From positions 806,001 to 870,000 of the forward strand of contig JAIXUH010000002.1 in NCBI GenBank assembly GCA_027484145.1: a stretch of DNA of 64,000 bases, given 5' to 3'. A program made the position numbers and the translations under genes. The stretch comes from Rhodobacter sp. (GTDB lineage Bacteria; Pseudomonadota; Alphaproteobacteria; Rhodobacterales; Rhodobacteraceae). Below the pieces are notes generated by a model that was not told where the DNA came from, did not search any database, and worked only from the letters and a program-made list of their open reading frames with translations. This document shows positions 38,733 to 49,025 of the stretch, piece by piece (within the stretch, counting starts at the first letter, position 1; each line of letters opens with the position of its first letter).

Positions 38733-41146
38733 CGCAAGTACGCCTCGGTCAAAAGATCAGACAGGCCGGCGATGCGCAGACGCATGGCCTCCAGCACCTC
38801 GGTCGACAGCGACTCAGGCGTTTGCGTTGCCATCTCGGCCTGACAGCGCAGCATCGCCCGGCCCAATTCCGACAACTCGCCATAGGTCGACACGCCGGGC
38901 AGCGCGAGAATCTGCTCCAGCATGCCATCGACCTGATGGCGCAGCGAGCGCGGGTTCATCGGGTCCAGCGCCAGCAGATCCACCACCGTCTCGCGCGAGG
39001 CGGCGACGGTAAAGCGGCGACGGTGGGTCAGGATGCTGTCGCCCACCTCGATCGCCAGATCAAGGGCACCGGGGGGCGCTTCGGGGTCGGCCAGCACGCA
39101 AAGCATTTCGGCCATCCCCATCGCGCGTTCATGCAGACGGCCAATCGACAGGAACCGCCAGCCGAAAAAGCGATACATGTTCTCGTGCACCAGCCCCGAA
39201 AACCCTGCGAGTTTTCGCAAGAGGGCGGACAGCGCACGCGCCGCATCATCGCCCGGCGTCACCCGCTGCGCCATGCGCCGCGCCGATTTTTCCAAATCGG
39301 CCAGCGCCGACCACGCATCGGGCGAAAAGCGGTCACGCACCTGCCCTGCACTGCCCACGGCGGCGCTGAGCGTGGCGATCAGGCCCTGCGGAATCCCCTC
39401 CTCGGGGTCGATGCCATAGCCGAGCAGAATGGGATCAACCGTTTCCAGCAGGGGCGTGGCTGGCCCGGTTTCGGCCACGCGGATGTTACGCGCCCGCAAA
39501 AGCCGCACCATGCCTTCGGTGCGCTCCACATAGCGGCCAAGCCAGAACAGGTTGTCCGCCGCGCGCGAGGGCAGCGCACCGGGGGCCGACCGCCGATAGG
39601 GGCCGGTGGTTTTCGGCAGGATCGACACGGCCGGCACTTCGTCGCGGCTCATGATCCAGACATCCGCTGCATTGCCGCCGCGCTGCATGGCCAGTGCCGT
39701 CGGGTCGGGCGAGGCCCCGATGCGGGCAAAGCCCCCCGGCATCACCTGCCAGCCATCGCCCGTGCGCGCCAGAAACACCCGCAGGCTCATCGGGCGCGGC
39801 TCCAGCTTACCCTTCACCAGCATCGGCGTGGTGGACAAGGTCACGGCCTCTTGCGCCACAAGGTTCGGCCCGTCAGCGGCCAGCCGCGCCGCCAGTTCCG
39901 CCGCCGTCAAGCCTGCGGCGGCTGTCGTCTCGCCCGCCTTGTCAAACGGCAGGCCGGTGCCCAGCGCGGGCGACAGCACCATGCGCTTGGGCGCGGCCAG
40001 CACCGCCGCGCGTTCCGCAGCCCCACCACACCACCATGTGGCTATGTTGGGCAGCGCCAACGTCTGGCCAATCAGGTGCGGCGCAAGCTTTGGTAAGAAC
40101 GCCATCAGCGCCCTTGTCTCCAGCACGCCAGAGCCCAGCGCATTGACCATGGTCAGGCCCTGCCGCCGCAGCGCAGACAGCATCCCCGGCGTGCCGATGC
40201 GCGATTGCGGGTTCAACTCCAAGGGATCGGCGTAGCTGCCATCCAGCCGCCGCCACAGCACATCCAACGGGCGCAGGCCCGACACGGTGCGCACCATCAG
40301 GCGGCCACGGTCCACCGCCAGATCTTCGCCCTGCACCAGCGTAAAGCCAAGGTAGCGCGCGATATAGGCGTGTTCGTAGTAGGTTTCGTTCAGGGGCCCG
40401 GGCGTCAGGATCGCAACCCGCCCGTCACGATCACGGCGCAAGGCCAGAAGTGCATCACGAAACTCGCGGAAGAACCCGGCAAGGCGATGCACATTCTGTT
40501 CGGCAAACACGGTGGAAAAGGCGCGCGACGTGGCCACCCGGTTTTCCAGCGCGAACCCTGCGCCCGATGGGGCCTGCGTGCGGTCGGCCAGCACCCACCA
40601 TTTGCCATCCGGCCCGCGCCCGATTTCAAAGGCCACGAAATGCAGATGGTGCCCGCTGGCCGGTTCGATCCCCACCATGGGGCGCAGCCATTCGGGGTTG
40701 CCTGCAACCAGCGACGGCGGCAGATGTCCTTCGGTCACCATTCGGTTGGGGCCATAAAGATCGGCCATCAGCGCTTCCAGCAGATGCGCACGCTGGACCA
40801 GCGCGGCAGACAGCCGATCCCATTCCTCTTGGTCAATCAGCACCGGCACATGGCTCAATGGCCATGGGCGCTCGGTCGACTGGCCCAAGCCGTATTGCCG
40901 ATAAAACACCCCGGAATCCAGAAGGTACTGATCCGCCCGCCCCGTGGCGCGAACCAGTTCCTCGGCGGTCAGGTCATGCAGATGGTCGATAAAGGGCTGC
41001 CAGTGCGGGCGCACCTTGCCATCGGCATCCACCAATTCATCGGGCACCGATTCGGGCGGGTGATAGCCGCTCAGCCCGGCAAAGCGCGCACCCTTGCCCG
41101 CGTCCGCCGCGCCCTGCCCTGTCTTGACCGCCTCTGTGCTGTCCAT
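38729..41146 (-). CDS. Circularly permuted type 2 ATP-grasp protein fused to alpha-E domain
   Basis: 806 aa; RPWPLSHVPVLIDQEEWDRLSAALVQRAHLLEALMADLYGPNRMV...SRAADNLFWLGRYVERTEGMVRLLRARNIR (alpha-E). Confidence 0.92.
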   Translation of the reverse strand: MDSTEAVKTGQGAADAGKGARFAGLSGYHPPESVPDELVDADGKVRPHWQPFIDHLHDLTAEELVRATGRADQYLLDSGVFYRQYGLGQSTERPWPLSHVPVLIDQEEWDRLSAALVQRAHLLEALMADLYGPNRMVTEGHLPPSLVAGNPEWLRPMVGIEPASGHHLHFVAFEIGRGPDGKWWVLADRTQAPSGAGFALENRVATSRAFSTVFAEQNVHRLAGFFREFRDALLALRRDRDGRVAILTPGPLNETYYEHAYIARYLGFTLVQGEDLAVDRGRLMVRTVSGLRPLDVLWRRLDGSYADPLELNPQSRIGTPGMLSALRRQGLTMVNALGSGVLETRALMAFLPKLAPHLIGQTLALPNIATWWCGGAAERAAVLAAPKRMVLSPALGTGLPFDKAGETTAAAGLTAAELAARLAADGPNLVAQEAVTLSTTPMLVKGKLEPRPMSLRVFLARTGDGWQVMPGGFARIGASPDPTALAMQRGGNAADVWIMSRDEVPAVSILPKTTGPYRRSAPGALPSRAADNLFWLGRYVERTEGMVRLLRARNIRVAETGPATPLLETVDPILLGYGIDPEEGIPQGLIATLSAAVGSAGQVRDRFSPDAWSALADLEKSARRMAQRVTPGDDAARALSALLRKLAGFSGLVHENMYRFFGWRFLSIGRLHERAMGMAEMLCVLADPEAPPGALDLAIEVGDSILTHRRRFTVAASRETVVDLLALDPMNPRSLRHQVDGMLEQILALPGVSTYGELSELGRAMLRCQAEMATQTPESLSTEVLEAMRLRIAGLSDLLTEAYLR

Positions 41147-41153
41147 ACCAAGG

Positions 41154-44100
41154 TTAGACCCCGACCTTGCGACGCAGGTCAAGCGTCAGCGGAAACTCGC
41201 GGTGCACCCGTTCGGTCGGGATGATCTGGCCATGTCCGGGGCGGTGGCCATAGGGGGCGAACCGCGCAAGGCGGCGCGCTTCGGCCTCATTCCCGTTCAC
41301 CGGGAAGGTATCATAGTTGCGCCCCCCCGGATGGGCGACGTGATAGACGCAGCCCCCCAAGGGCCGCCCCGACCACAGATCAAACAGGTCAAAGGTCAGC
41401 GGCGCATCCACCGGCAGAACCGGGTGAATGGCGGATGCGGGCTGCCACGCCTTGTATCGCACACCTGCCACGGCCGCGCCGCCGCCCACATCGGTCAACG
41501 GTACACGGCGGCCATTGCACAGCACGGCATAACGCGACGGATCGGCCCCGCTCAGCTTCACCTGCAACCGTTCGGTGGAACTGTCGGTATAGCGCACCGT
41601 GCCACCAATGGCCCCGGTTTCGCCCAGCACATGCCACGGCTCCAACGCTTGGCGGATTTCCAGATGCGCGCCCTCATACTCCACCTCGCCACAGAACGGA
41701 AAGCGGAACTCGCCCTGCGCCGTGAACCATTCCTCGCGCAGCATAAAGCCATGCTGCGCGAGGTCCGCAAGCACATCACGGAAATCCTGCCAGACGAAAT
41801 GCGGCAGCATGAAGCGGTCATGCAGCGCCGTGCCCCAGCGCGTCATCTCACCCTGCGCCGGATTGGCCCAGAACCGCGCGATCAGCGCCCGGATCAAGAG
41901 TTGTTGCGCCAGACTCATCCGCGCATCCGGTGGCATCTCAAAGCCGCGGAATTCCACCAGCCCAAGGCGCCCTGTCGGCCCATCGGGGGAATAGAGCTTG
42001 TCGATGCAGATCTCGGCCCGGTGAGTGTTGCCGGTGACATCGGTCAGCATGTTGCGCAGCAGGCGGTCAACCAGCCAAGGCATCGGCGGCACGCCCTGCC
42101 CCGGTGCGGGAATCTGCGCCAGCGCAATCTCCATCTCATAGAGCGCATCATGCCGCGCCTCGTCCATGCGCGGGGCCTGCGAGGTTGGCCCAATGAACAG
42201 GCCCGAGAAGAGGTAAGACAGGCTCGGGTGCCGGTTCCAGTGCAGGATCAGGCTGGCCAGCAGGTCCGGGCGGCGCAGGAACGGGCTGTCATTGGGCGTG
42301 CTGCCCCCCACAACCACATGGTTGCCGCCCCCGGTGCCGCAATGCTTGCCGTCGATCATGAACTTGTCGGCCCCCAGACGGGTCTGGCGCGCCTCCTCAT
42401 AAACCGCCGTCGTGATATCCACGCAATCCTGCCAATTGTGCGCGGGGTGAATGTTCACTTCGATCACACCCGGATCGGGGGCCACGCGGATCACGTTCAG
42501 GCGTGGGTCATGCGGGGGGGCATAGCCTTCGATATGCACTTTCAGGCCCAGCCGCGCTGCCGCCGCTTCGGCCGCGCGCAACAGGTCAAGGTAATCCTCC
42601 ACCGACACCACCGGCGGCATGAACACACACAACCGCCCGTCTCGCGGTTCCACCGACAGCGCGGTGCGGATATGGCCATCCACCTCGGCCAAGGGCGAGC
42701 CTTGGGCCACCTGCGCGCCTTGCGGCGATGACGCGGTAAAGCTGGCCGAAGATTGCGGCCGCGCCTCGGTCACGGCAGGGCTGTCGGCCTTGATCGGCGG
42801 CGGCACCGGCAGGGGCGCGCGCTCGACCGTCGGGTCCACGGGGTTGATAAAGGGGTATTGCGACGGCGGCAGCCACGGCAGGCTTGCCAGCGGCAGGCGA
42901 TAGCCCACGGGGCTGTCCCCCGGTACAAGGAACATATGCCCGCGCCGCAACCGCCACTTTTCAGTGCGCCACTTGGTGCCGAACGCCCGCGACTGCCAGC
43001 TTTGCACCGGCAGCACAAAGCCCGAAGGCTTGGTCAGACCCCGGTTGAACACCGTGGCAAGGCGGTGGCGTTCCTCGGCATCTTCCAGCTTGGAATTGGC
43101 GGGCGTCACGTTTTCAGGCAGGTTCGCTTCTTTGACCAGCCACTGTGCCGGGTCTTCAAAGGCGGGCAGGATACACTCCGCATCCAACTCCAACTCTGCC
43201 GCCATACCCGCCAGCAGGCGCTGCGCATCATCGGTGCCCACGCCCGTCTGTGCGCCCTCTTCGGCAATCAGCGCGGCGTTTGACCAGATCGGTTGCCCGT
43301 CGTTGCGCCAATAGAGCGAAAAGGTCCAGCGCGGCAGGGTTTCGCCCGGATACCACTTGCCCTGCCCGTAATGCAGGAACCCCCCCGGCGCAAAGCGGTC
43401 ACGCAAGCGGCGGATCAACTGATCGGCCAGCCTGCGCTTGGTCGGGCCCACGGCCCCGGTGTTCCACTCCGCACTTTCGAAATCGTCGATCGAAACGAAT
43501 GTCGGCTCGCCCCCCATGGTCAGCCGCACATCGCCGGCGGCCAGGGCGGCATCCACCTTGTGGCCCAGCGCATTCAACTCATCCCACGCAGCATCGCTGA
43601 ACGGCTTGGTGATGCGCGGATGTTCCGCCACCCGCCGCACCTTCATGTCAAAGGCGAAATCCACCTCGGCAAAGCTGGCAAGCCCGGAAATCGGCGCGGC
43701 ATTGCGGTAGTGCGGGGTCGCGGCCAGCGGGATGTGGCTTTCGCCCGTCAGCAACCCCGATGTCGGGTCCAGCCCCACCCATCCCGCGCCGGGCAGATAG
43801 ACCTCGCACCATGCGTGCAGGTCGGTGAAATCCACCTCGGTGCCCGAGGGGCCGTCCAGCGCCTTCAGGTCCGGCTTCAACTGGATCAGATAGCCCGAGA
43901 CAAAGCGCGCCGCAAAACCAAGGTGGCGCAGCGCATTGACCAATAGCCAGCTTGAATCGCGGCACGAACCACTCAGCAACCCCAGCGTTTCTTCGGGCGT
44001 ATACACCCCCGGCTCCATCCGGATCGTGTAGTTGACGGTGCGCGCCACTTGGGCATTCAGCGCCACAATGAAATCCACCGTCCGCAGCGGGGTTTTCGGC

Positions 44101-44501
44101 ACGCTATCCAGAAACGCCTGCAACAAGGGCCCGGCAGGGGCGCAGGCGCGATAAATCGCCAGATCCTCGGTCAGATCGGCGGGGTATTCAAAGGGCCATT
44201 CCTCGGCACTCGCCTCGACGAAGAAATCGAACGGGTTATAGACGGTCATATCCGCCACCAGATCGACCTCGATCTTGAACTCGCGCACCGGTTCGGGAAA
44301 CACGAACCGCGCCAGCCAGTTACCGAACGGGTCTTGCTGATGGTTCACGAAATGCCCGCCGGGGCTGACCTTCAGCGCATGCGAGATCACCCGCGTCCGG
44401 CTGTGCGGCGCGGGGCGCAGACGAATGACCTGCGGGCCCAAAGTGACCGGGCGGTCATAGCGATAATGGGTCAGATGATAGATGCTGGCTTTGATCGACA
44501 T
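41154..44501 (-). CDS. Transglutaminase family protein with DUF2126 C-terminal region
   Basis: 1115 aa [47 protein letters not shown]...[34 protein letters not shown]...[37 protein letters not shown]. Confidence 0.93.
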   Translation of the reverse strand: MSIKASIYHLTHYRYDRPVTLGPQVIRLRPAPHSRTRVISHALKVSPGGHFVNHQQDPFGNWLARFVFPEPVREFKIEVDLVADMTVYNPFDFFVEASAEEWPFEYPADLTEDLAIYRACAPAGPLLQAFLDSVPKTPLRTVDFIVALNAQVARTVNYTIRMEPGVYTPEETLGLLSGSCRDSSWLLVNALRHLGFAARFVSGYLIQLKPDLKALDGPSGTEVDFTDLHAWCEVYLPGAGWVGLDPTSGLLTGESHIPLAATPHYRNAAPISGLASFAEVDFAFDMKVRRVAEHPRITKPFSDAAWDELNALGHKVDAALAAGDVRLTMGGEPTFVSIDDFESAEWNTGAVGPTKRRLADQLIRRLRDRFAPGGFLHYGQGKWYPGETLPRWTFSLYWRNDGQPIWSNAALIAEEGAQTGVGTDDAQRLLAGMAAELELDAECILPAFEDPAQWLVKEANLPENVTPANSKLEDAEERHRLATVFNRGLTKPSGFVLPVQSWQSRAFGTKWRTEKWRLRRGHMFLVPGDSPVGYRLPLASLPWLPPSQYPFINPVDPTVERAPLPVPPPIKADSPAVTEARPQSSASFTASSPQGAQVAQGSPLAEVDGHIRTALSVEPRDGRLCVFMPPVVSVEDYLDLLRAAEAAAARLGLKVHIEGYAPPHDPRLNVIRVAPDPGVIEVNIHPAHNWQDCVDITTAVYEEARQTRLGADKFMIDGKHCGTGGGNHVVVGGSTPNDSPFLRRPDLLASLILHWNRHPSLSYLFSGLFIGPTSQAPRMDEARHDALYEMEIALAQIPAPGQGVPPMPWLVDRLLRNMLTDVTGNTHRAEICIDKLYSPDGPTGRLGLVEFRGFEMPPDARMSLAQQLLIRALIARFWANPAQGEMTRWGTALHDRFMLPHFVWQDFRDVLADLAQHGFMLREEWFTAQGEFRFPFCGEVEYEGAHLEIRQALEPWHVLGETGAIGGTVRYTDSSTERLQVKLSGADPSRYAVLCNGRRVPLTDVGGGAAVAGVRYKAWQPASAIHPVLPVDAPLTFDLFDLWSGRPLGGCVYHVAHPGGRNYDTFPVNGNEAEARRLARFAPYGHRPGHGQIIPTERVHREFPLTLDLRRKVGV

Positions 44502-44580
44502 ATGCTCTTCCGCGATGCTTCATCTTCGTTAGCAGCCAGATCGGCCGGGGCGGAAGGTCCACCCGCCCTGACCACCCGAT

Positions 44581-44654
44581 CCACTGGTTTTCGCCCAAAC
44601 TTTAGGCAGTAATGCCACCGCTTCCCATCTTTCAGGCGAAAGCACAACCAGTGG
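44581..44654. other. Unexplained long imperfect inverted repeat / structured element
   Basis: CCACTGGTT-TTCGCC ... GGCagtaatGCC ... GGCGAA-agcac-AACCAGTGG. Confidence 0.45.
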
Positions 44655-44841
44655 GGCGCAACCTGCGGGCCATGCGGGCGATCACCCTTCCGCACCAGAC
44701 AGGGCATCGCCGACAGATGCAAGCCATCTTGCCGCCACCCGTTCCGATGGGGCGGCAACAGCACGGGTTGACGCCGGGGGGCATTCCCCCTTACGCGCCA
44801 CTCACGCATCCGCACGAAAGACCCCAGCTTCGAGGCACGCC

Positions 44842-45540
44842 ATGACCCCTGCCACCACCTTTGACCGCTCCATCAAGATTGCCCCGTCGATTCTGTCTGC
44901 CGATTTCGCCGATTTCGGGCGCGAAATTCAGGCGATCGAGGCGCAGGGCTGCGACTGGGTGCATGTCGATGTGATGGACGGGCATTTCGTGCCCAACCTG
45001 ACCTTCGGCCCGCCGCTGGTAAAGGCCATCCGCCGCCACATCACCACGGTGATGGATGTGCACCTGATGATCGCGCCCGTCGACCCCTATATCGATGCCT
45101 ATGCCGCAGCGGGTGCCGATTACATCACCGCGCATCTAGAGGCCGGGCCGCATATCCACCGCACCTTGCAGGCCATCCGTGGCGCGGGCTGCAAGGCTGG
45201 TCTTGCGCTGAACCCCGGAACCCCGGTCGAAGCGGCCACCGCCGTGCTCGATCTGTGTGACATGGTCTGCGTGATGACGGTGAACCCCGGCTTTGGCGGG
45301 CAGAAGTTCATCCACAGCCAGTTGGATCAGGTGCGCCGCCTGCGAACCATGATCGGCGACCGCCCGATCCATATTCAGGTCGATGGCGGTGTTGACACCA
45401 CCACTGCACCACTGGTCGCGGCGGCCGGGGCCGATGTGCTGGTGGCAGGTTCTGCCGTGTTCCGGGGCGGATCGGTCGCGGACCCTGCCCCTTATGGCGC
45501 CAATATCCGCGCCATCCGTACCGCCGCACAGGGGCTCTGA
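44842..45540 (+). CDS. rpe: Ribulose-phosphate 3-epimerase
   Basis: [54 protein letters not shown]...[13 protein letters not shown]...QVDGGVD. Confidence 0.97.
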   Translation: MTPATTFDRSIKIAPSILSADFADFGREIQAIEAQGCDWVHVDVMDGHFVPNLTFGPPLVKAIRRHITTVMDVHLMIAPVDPYIDAYAAAGADYITAHLEAGPHIHRTLQAIRGAGCKAGLALNPGTPVEAATAVLDLCDMVCVMTVNPGFGGQKFIHSQLDQVRRLRTMIGDRPIHIQVDGGVDTTTAPLVAAAGADVLVAGSAVFRGGSVADPAPYGANIRAIRTAAQGL

Positions 45541-45541
45541 C

Positions 45542-46195
45542 ATGGCCCGCATCGCCTTTGACCTTGACGGCACGCTGATCGACAGCGCCCCCGACATTCA
45601 GGCCAATGCCAATGCGGTGCTGGCCCAGATGGGTGCGGCCCCCATCACATTGGCGCAAACGCGCGACTTCATCGGCAACGGGGCGGCTGTGTTCGTGGCA
45701 CGGATGCGGGCGGCGGCGGGCATTCCCGACAGCGAACAGGCGCAGATGTATGCCGCCTTCATCCGCCATTACGATGAGGCCGTCACGCTGACCAAGCCCT
45801 ATCCGGGCGTGGACGAGGCCTTGGCCAGCTTGCGCCGCGATGGCCATGTGCTGGGCCTGTGCACCAACAAGCCCCTTGGCGCCGCGCGCGCCGTTCTACG
45901 CTATCTGGGCCTTGACCAGCATTTTGCCGTGGCCATCGGTGGCGACAGCTTGCCCGTGCACAAGCCCGATCCCGCCCCCCTCCACGCCACGCTTGCCAGC
46001 ATGGGCGATGGCCCCTGCCTCTATGTCGGCGACAGCGAGGTGGATGCAGAAACCGCCCTCCGCGCCGGGGTGCCGTTCCTCTTGTTCACCGAAGGCTACC
46101 GCAAAACCCCCGTGGCCGCCCTGCCCCATGCCGCCACCTTTGACAGCTTTGCCGCCCTGCCCGGCCTGATCCGCGCTCACCTGCCGCAGGCCTGA
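45542..46195 (+). CDS. gph: Phosphoglycolate phosphatase (HAD family)
   Basis: MARIAFDLDGTLIDSAPDIQANANAVLAQMG...LYVGDSEVDAETALRAGVPFLLFTEGYR. Confidence 0.9.
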   Translation: MARIAFDLDGTLIDSAPDIQANANAVLAQMGAAPITLAQTRDFIGNGAAVFVARMRAAAGIPDSEQAQMYAAFIRHYDEAVTLTKPYPGVDEALASLRRDGHVLGLCTNKPLGAARAVLRYLGLDQHFAVAIGGDSLPVHKPDPAPLHATLASMGDGPCLYVGDSEVDAETALRAGVPFLLFTEGYRKTPVAALPHAATFDSFAALPGLIRAHLPQA

Positions 46196-46203
46196 GGCGC
46201 AGG

Positions 46204-47193
46204 TCAGCCTTCGAACCCGGTGCCACGCAGCGTTTCACTGGGCGATTCGCCAAAAGCACGCCGATAGGCCTGTGAAAACCGTCCCAAATGCGAAAACCCG
46301 CAATCCAGCGCGATGCTGGTCACGGTGTCGCCCTCTTTCGGCTTGGTCAGCAGCAGGCGCGCGCGCTGCAGACGGATGTCGTTCAGCACATCGCGCGGCC
46401 CCATGCCGCGCAACTTCTGAAACGCCAGTTGCAGGCTGCGCAGGCCCACGCCGACATCGCGCGCAATATCCACCACCGACAGCGCCTCATCGCTGCGCGC
46501 CCGCATGATGTCTTCGGCCGCGCGCACCTTCTGAAACGGAATGTCGTGCGAAAAATTGCCCTCGGCATCCCCCGGCAACCCCTGCAGTAGGGGCGTCACC
46601 AGTTCCTCCAGCATGATCCCCATGGTGTCCCCCGCCCGCTTGCTCAGCGGTGGCCCCTGCTCCAGCGCAAATTCATCCACCATCAGCCGCAAAAAGGCAT
46701 TCAACCGCCGGCGGGCTAGGTTGCGTTCGGCCAGAATCTTGCCGCTTGGCGCCATCCACAGGCTGCCCTTGGTGGCAAGCGGCGCCTCCTCTGTCAGCGT
46801 CACGGCCTGCATTTCGGGCAACAAGACCACAAAGGCTTCGAACATCCCGTGTTCGCGGCACATTACCCGCGTGCGCCGCATGTTCGGCCGAAAGAACAGG
46901 CCCTCACCGGGCCGCGCCGAAAAGATCGCGCCGTTGGACTGCACCTCGATCCGGCCCGCCTGCGGAAACAGCATCGAGACATTGTCCAACTCGGCCAAAG
47001 CCACCTCGTGCCCGGTCGACACCACCTTGCCAAACCGCAAGCCCGCCCGACCAAGGGATGCCATCGAAATCTCAAGCGCACCCTTGCCGCCGGTGAACTG
47101 AAACGCGCGCGTGTCGCGAAACATGCCTGGAACAAAGCTTTCGCCAGCGTTGTCGGTCGAATGCGTCATGACGTCGAACCGAAAACTCTGCAT
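46204..47193 (-). CDS. AraC family transcriptional regulator
   Basis: C-terminal ALSVVDIARDVGVGLRSLQLAFQKLRGMGPRDVLNDIRLQRARLLLTKP...TVTSIALDCGFSHLGRFSQAYRRAFGESPSETLRG. Confidence 0.92.
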   Translation of the reverse strand: MQSFRFDVMTHSTDNAGESFVPGMFRDTRAFQFTGGKGALEISMASLGRAGLRFGKVVSTGHEVALAELDNVSMLFPQAGRIEVQSNGAIFSARPGEGLFFRPNMRRTRVMCREHGMFEAFVVLLPEMQAVTLTEEAPLATKGSLWMAPSGKILAERNLARRRLNAFLRLMVDEFALEQGPPLSKRAGDTMGIMLEELVTPLLQGLPGDAEGNFSHDIPFQKVRAAEDIMRARSDEALSVVDIARDVGVGLRSLQLAFQKLRGMGPRDVLNDIRLQRARLLLTKPKEGDTVTSIALDCGFSHLGRFSQAYRRAFGESPSETLRGTGFEG

Positions 47194-47417
47194 CGCAACC
47201 ACCTGCGGTCAACGTGGCAAAAAACGAAGGAAAATCAAAAACACCAGCTACCAACACCCAAAACCTAACCTTGGGTATAGGTCCATGTCACCATGTTTCC
47301 ATACCCTAATCGCGTTAAGCGCGAGTGACGCCGTTTTTTCGCGTTCCGGATAGCCGGGTGCCGCAAAACTTTGCAGGCTTCGGGCGCAAGGTCCCACCCC
47401 TCCAGAAAGGAGACGAC

Positions 47418-47726
47418 ATGCGCCTGTCCCGTCTTTCAACCTTGACCGCCACCGCCGTGGTCACCCTGTCTTTGATGGCCGCCGCACCGCAGCCCGCCGT
47501 TGCCATGAACAAAAAAGAAGAGCAGGCCGTGGGCACCATCTTGGGTGTTCTGGCCGCCGCCGCCCTCGCCGGCAAAATCAAAAAAGAACGCGAAAAGCAC
47601 TACCTCAACCGGGGCGACGGCTATGTCGAACCCGCACCGGGCGTCATTTGCTATGACGAGGATCGTGCCTGCTATCGCGGCGGGAACTACTCGCCCCGCT
47701 GGTCGCATTCCGTCTACGGCTACTAA
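47418..47726 (+). CDS. Small secreted protein of unknown function
   Basis: MRLSRLSTLTATAVVTLSLMAAAPQPAVAMNKKEEQAVGTILGVLAAAALAGKIKKEREKHYLNRGDGYVEPAPGVICYDEDRACYRGGNY; RBS aaggag upstream. Confidence 0.75.
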   Translation: MRLSRLSTLTATAVVTLSLMAAAPQPAVAMNKKEEQAVGTILGVLAAAALAGKIKKEREKHYLNRGDGYVEPAPGVICYDEDRACYRGGNYSPRWSHSVYGY

Positions 47727-47738
47727 GGGAGAACCGCC

Positions 47739-48191
47739 ATGATCCGCACCACAACGCTTTGCCTTGCGCTTTTCTCTGCAACCTCAGCCCTTGCCCAAGA
47801 CGCCGCCACCCCGGGCCACGGCCAACTGGTCGATTCGGCTGTTTCGACCATGGTCGAGGAAACCACCGGCAAGATGCTGTCGCCCGAGCAGCTCACGATT
47901 CTGAAATCCATCGCCCACCAGCTTGCCGTCACCACGGTCTGCCCCGGCTTTGCCGTGGATGAGGCGCGCCGCAGCGAAGAGCTGATGCGCCTTGCCCCCA
48001 CCGGCGAAGGCAAGCCAGAACGAACCCCCGAAGAAAGCGCGGCCCTGCAAGCCGTGGCCGTTTTCGCCATCGGTGCCCATATGGGGGCCACCATGGCCGT
48101 CGCGATCAATGACGAAGCCGCCTTCTGCGCCCATGCCGAAGAAGAGCGGGCCGAACCCGGCGCCCACCTGATCTACGCACCCAAGTCGTAA
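47739..48191 (+). CDS. Hypothetical secreted protein
   Basis: MIRTTTLCLALFSATSALAQ signal peptide; 150 aa. Confidence 0.7.
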   Translation: MIRTTTLCLALFSATSALAQDAATPGHGQLVDSAVSTMVEETTGKMLSPEQLTILKSIAHQLAVTTVCPGFAVDEARRSEELMRLAPTGEGKPERTPEESAALQAVAVFAIGAHMGATMAVAINDEAAFCAHAEEERAEPGAHLIYAPKS

Positions 48192-48250
48192 ATCTTCCGC
48201 GCGCCGGGCGCATCCCGTCCCGGCGCGCGCTTTGCTGAAAGGAACAGCAC

Positions 48251-48925
48251 ATGTCCCTTCGCCGCCTTCTGACCGGCCTCGGCCTTGTCACCCTCATGCT
48301 GCTGGGACAGCCCGCGCCCACGATGGCGCAAGAGGTCGAGCGTGTGCGCTTCGCCCCCGGCCGCGACGGTGCCGTGCTTCAGGGCGGTGTCACCGGTTAT
48401 GACGACATCACCTATCTTGTCGGCGCGAATGCGGGTCAGCACATGGTGATCGATTTCGGCAGCTCGAATGCCAGCGCCGCGTTCAACGTCTTTGCCCCAG
48501 GCAGCAGCGACGAGGCCATTTTCATCGGCTCGGTCTCTGGCAGCCGCTTTGACATGATCCTGCCCGAAAGCGGCACTTACCGGGTGCAGGTCTATCTGAT
48601 GCGCAACGCCGCCCGCCGCAATGAATCAACGAATTACGTGCTGGACCTGCGCATCCGCGCCGCCAGACCCGACTTTGCCGATGGCCTGTCCGGCGGGCCG
48701 GACTGGTGGGTCGTCACCGGCGTGGCCGCAGGGGACCTGTTGAACCTCCGCGAAGGGCCGGGCACCCGCTTTGCCCGCGTGGCCAGCCTTGCCAACGGGC
48801 AGGTGATGCAGAACCGGGGCTGCAGGCAGGTGGGCAGCACCCGCTGGTGCCGCATCTCCACCCCCGATGGCGTGGTGTCGGGCTGGGCCGCAGGCCGCTT
48901 CCTGCGCGAAAGTGCTGGCCCCTGA
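48251..48925 (+). CDS. Secreted SH3-domain protein, paralog of the CDS at 18810
   Basis: MSLRRLLTGLGLVTLMLLGQPAPTMAQEVERVRFAPGRDGAVLQGGVTGYDDITY...DFADGLSGGPDWWVV...LLNLREGPGTRFARVASLANGQVMQNRGCRQVGSTRWCRI. Confidence 0.82.
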   Translation: MSLRRLLTGLGLVTLMLLGQPAPTMAQEVERVRFAPGRDGAVLQGGVTGYDDITYLVGANAGQHMVIDFGSSNASAAFNVFAPGSSDEAIFIGSVSGSRFDMILPESGTYRVQVYLMRNAARRNESTNYVLDLRIRAARPDFADGLSGGPDWWVVTGVAAGDLLNLREGPGTRFARVASLANGQVMQNRGCRQVGSTRWCRISTPDGVVSGWAAGRFLRESAGP

Positions 48926-49001
48926 CCCAGCCACGCCTGACCCTTTCGGCCACCCCACAACGCCTGCCGTTACAAAACATTCATTGGCCCCGTCCTGATA
49001 T

Positions 49002-49025
49002 TTCCAATATTCCGGAAATATGGAA
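49002..49025. promoter_or_regulatory. Candidate ArsR operator overlapping the start codon
   Basis: TTCCAatatTCCGGAaataTGGAA near-palindrome centred on CC|GG, 9 of 12 positions paired; ATG at 49020. Confidence 0.6.

Noticed and set aside
41094-42731. 545-aa plus-strand ORF
   Set aside because: Antisense to the transglutaminase-DUF2126 gene.
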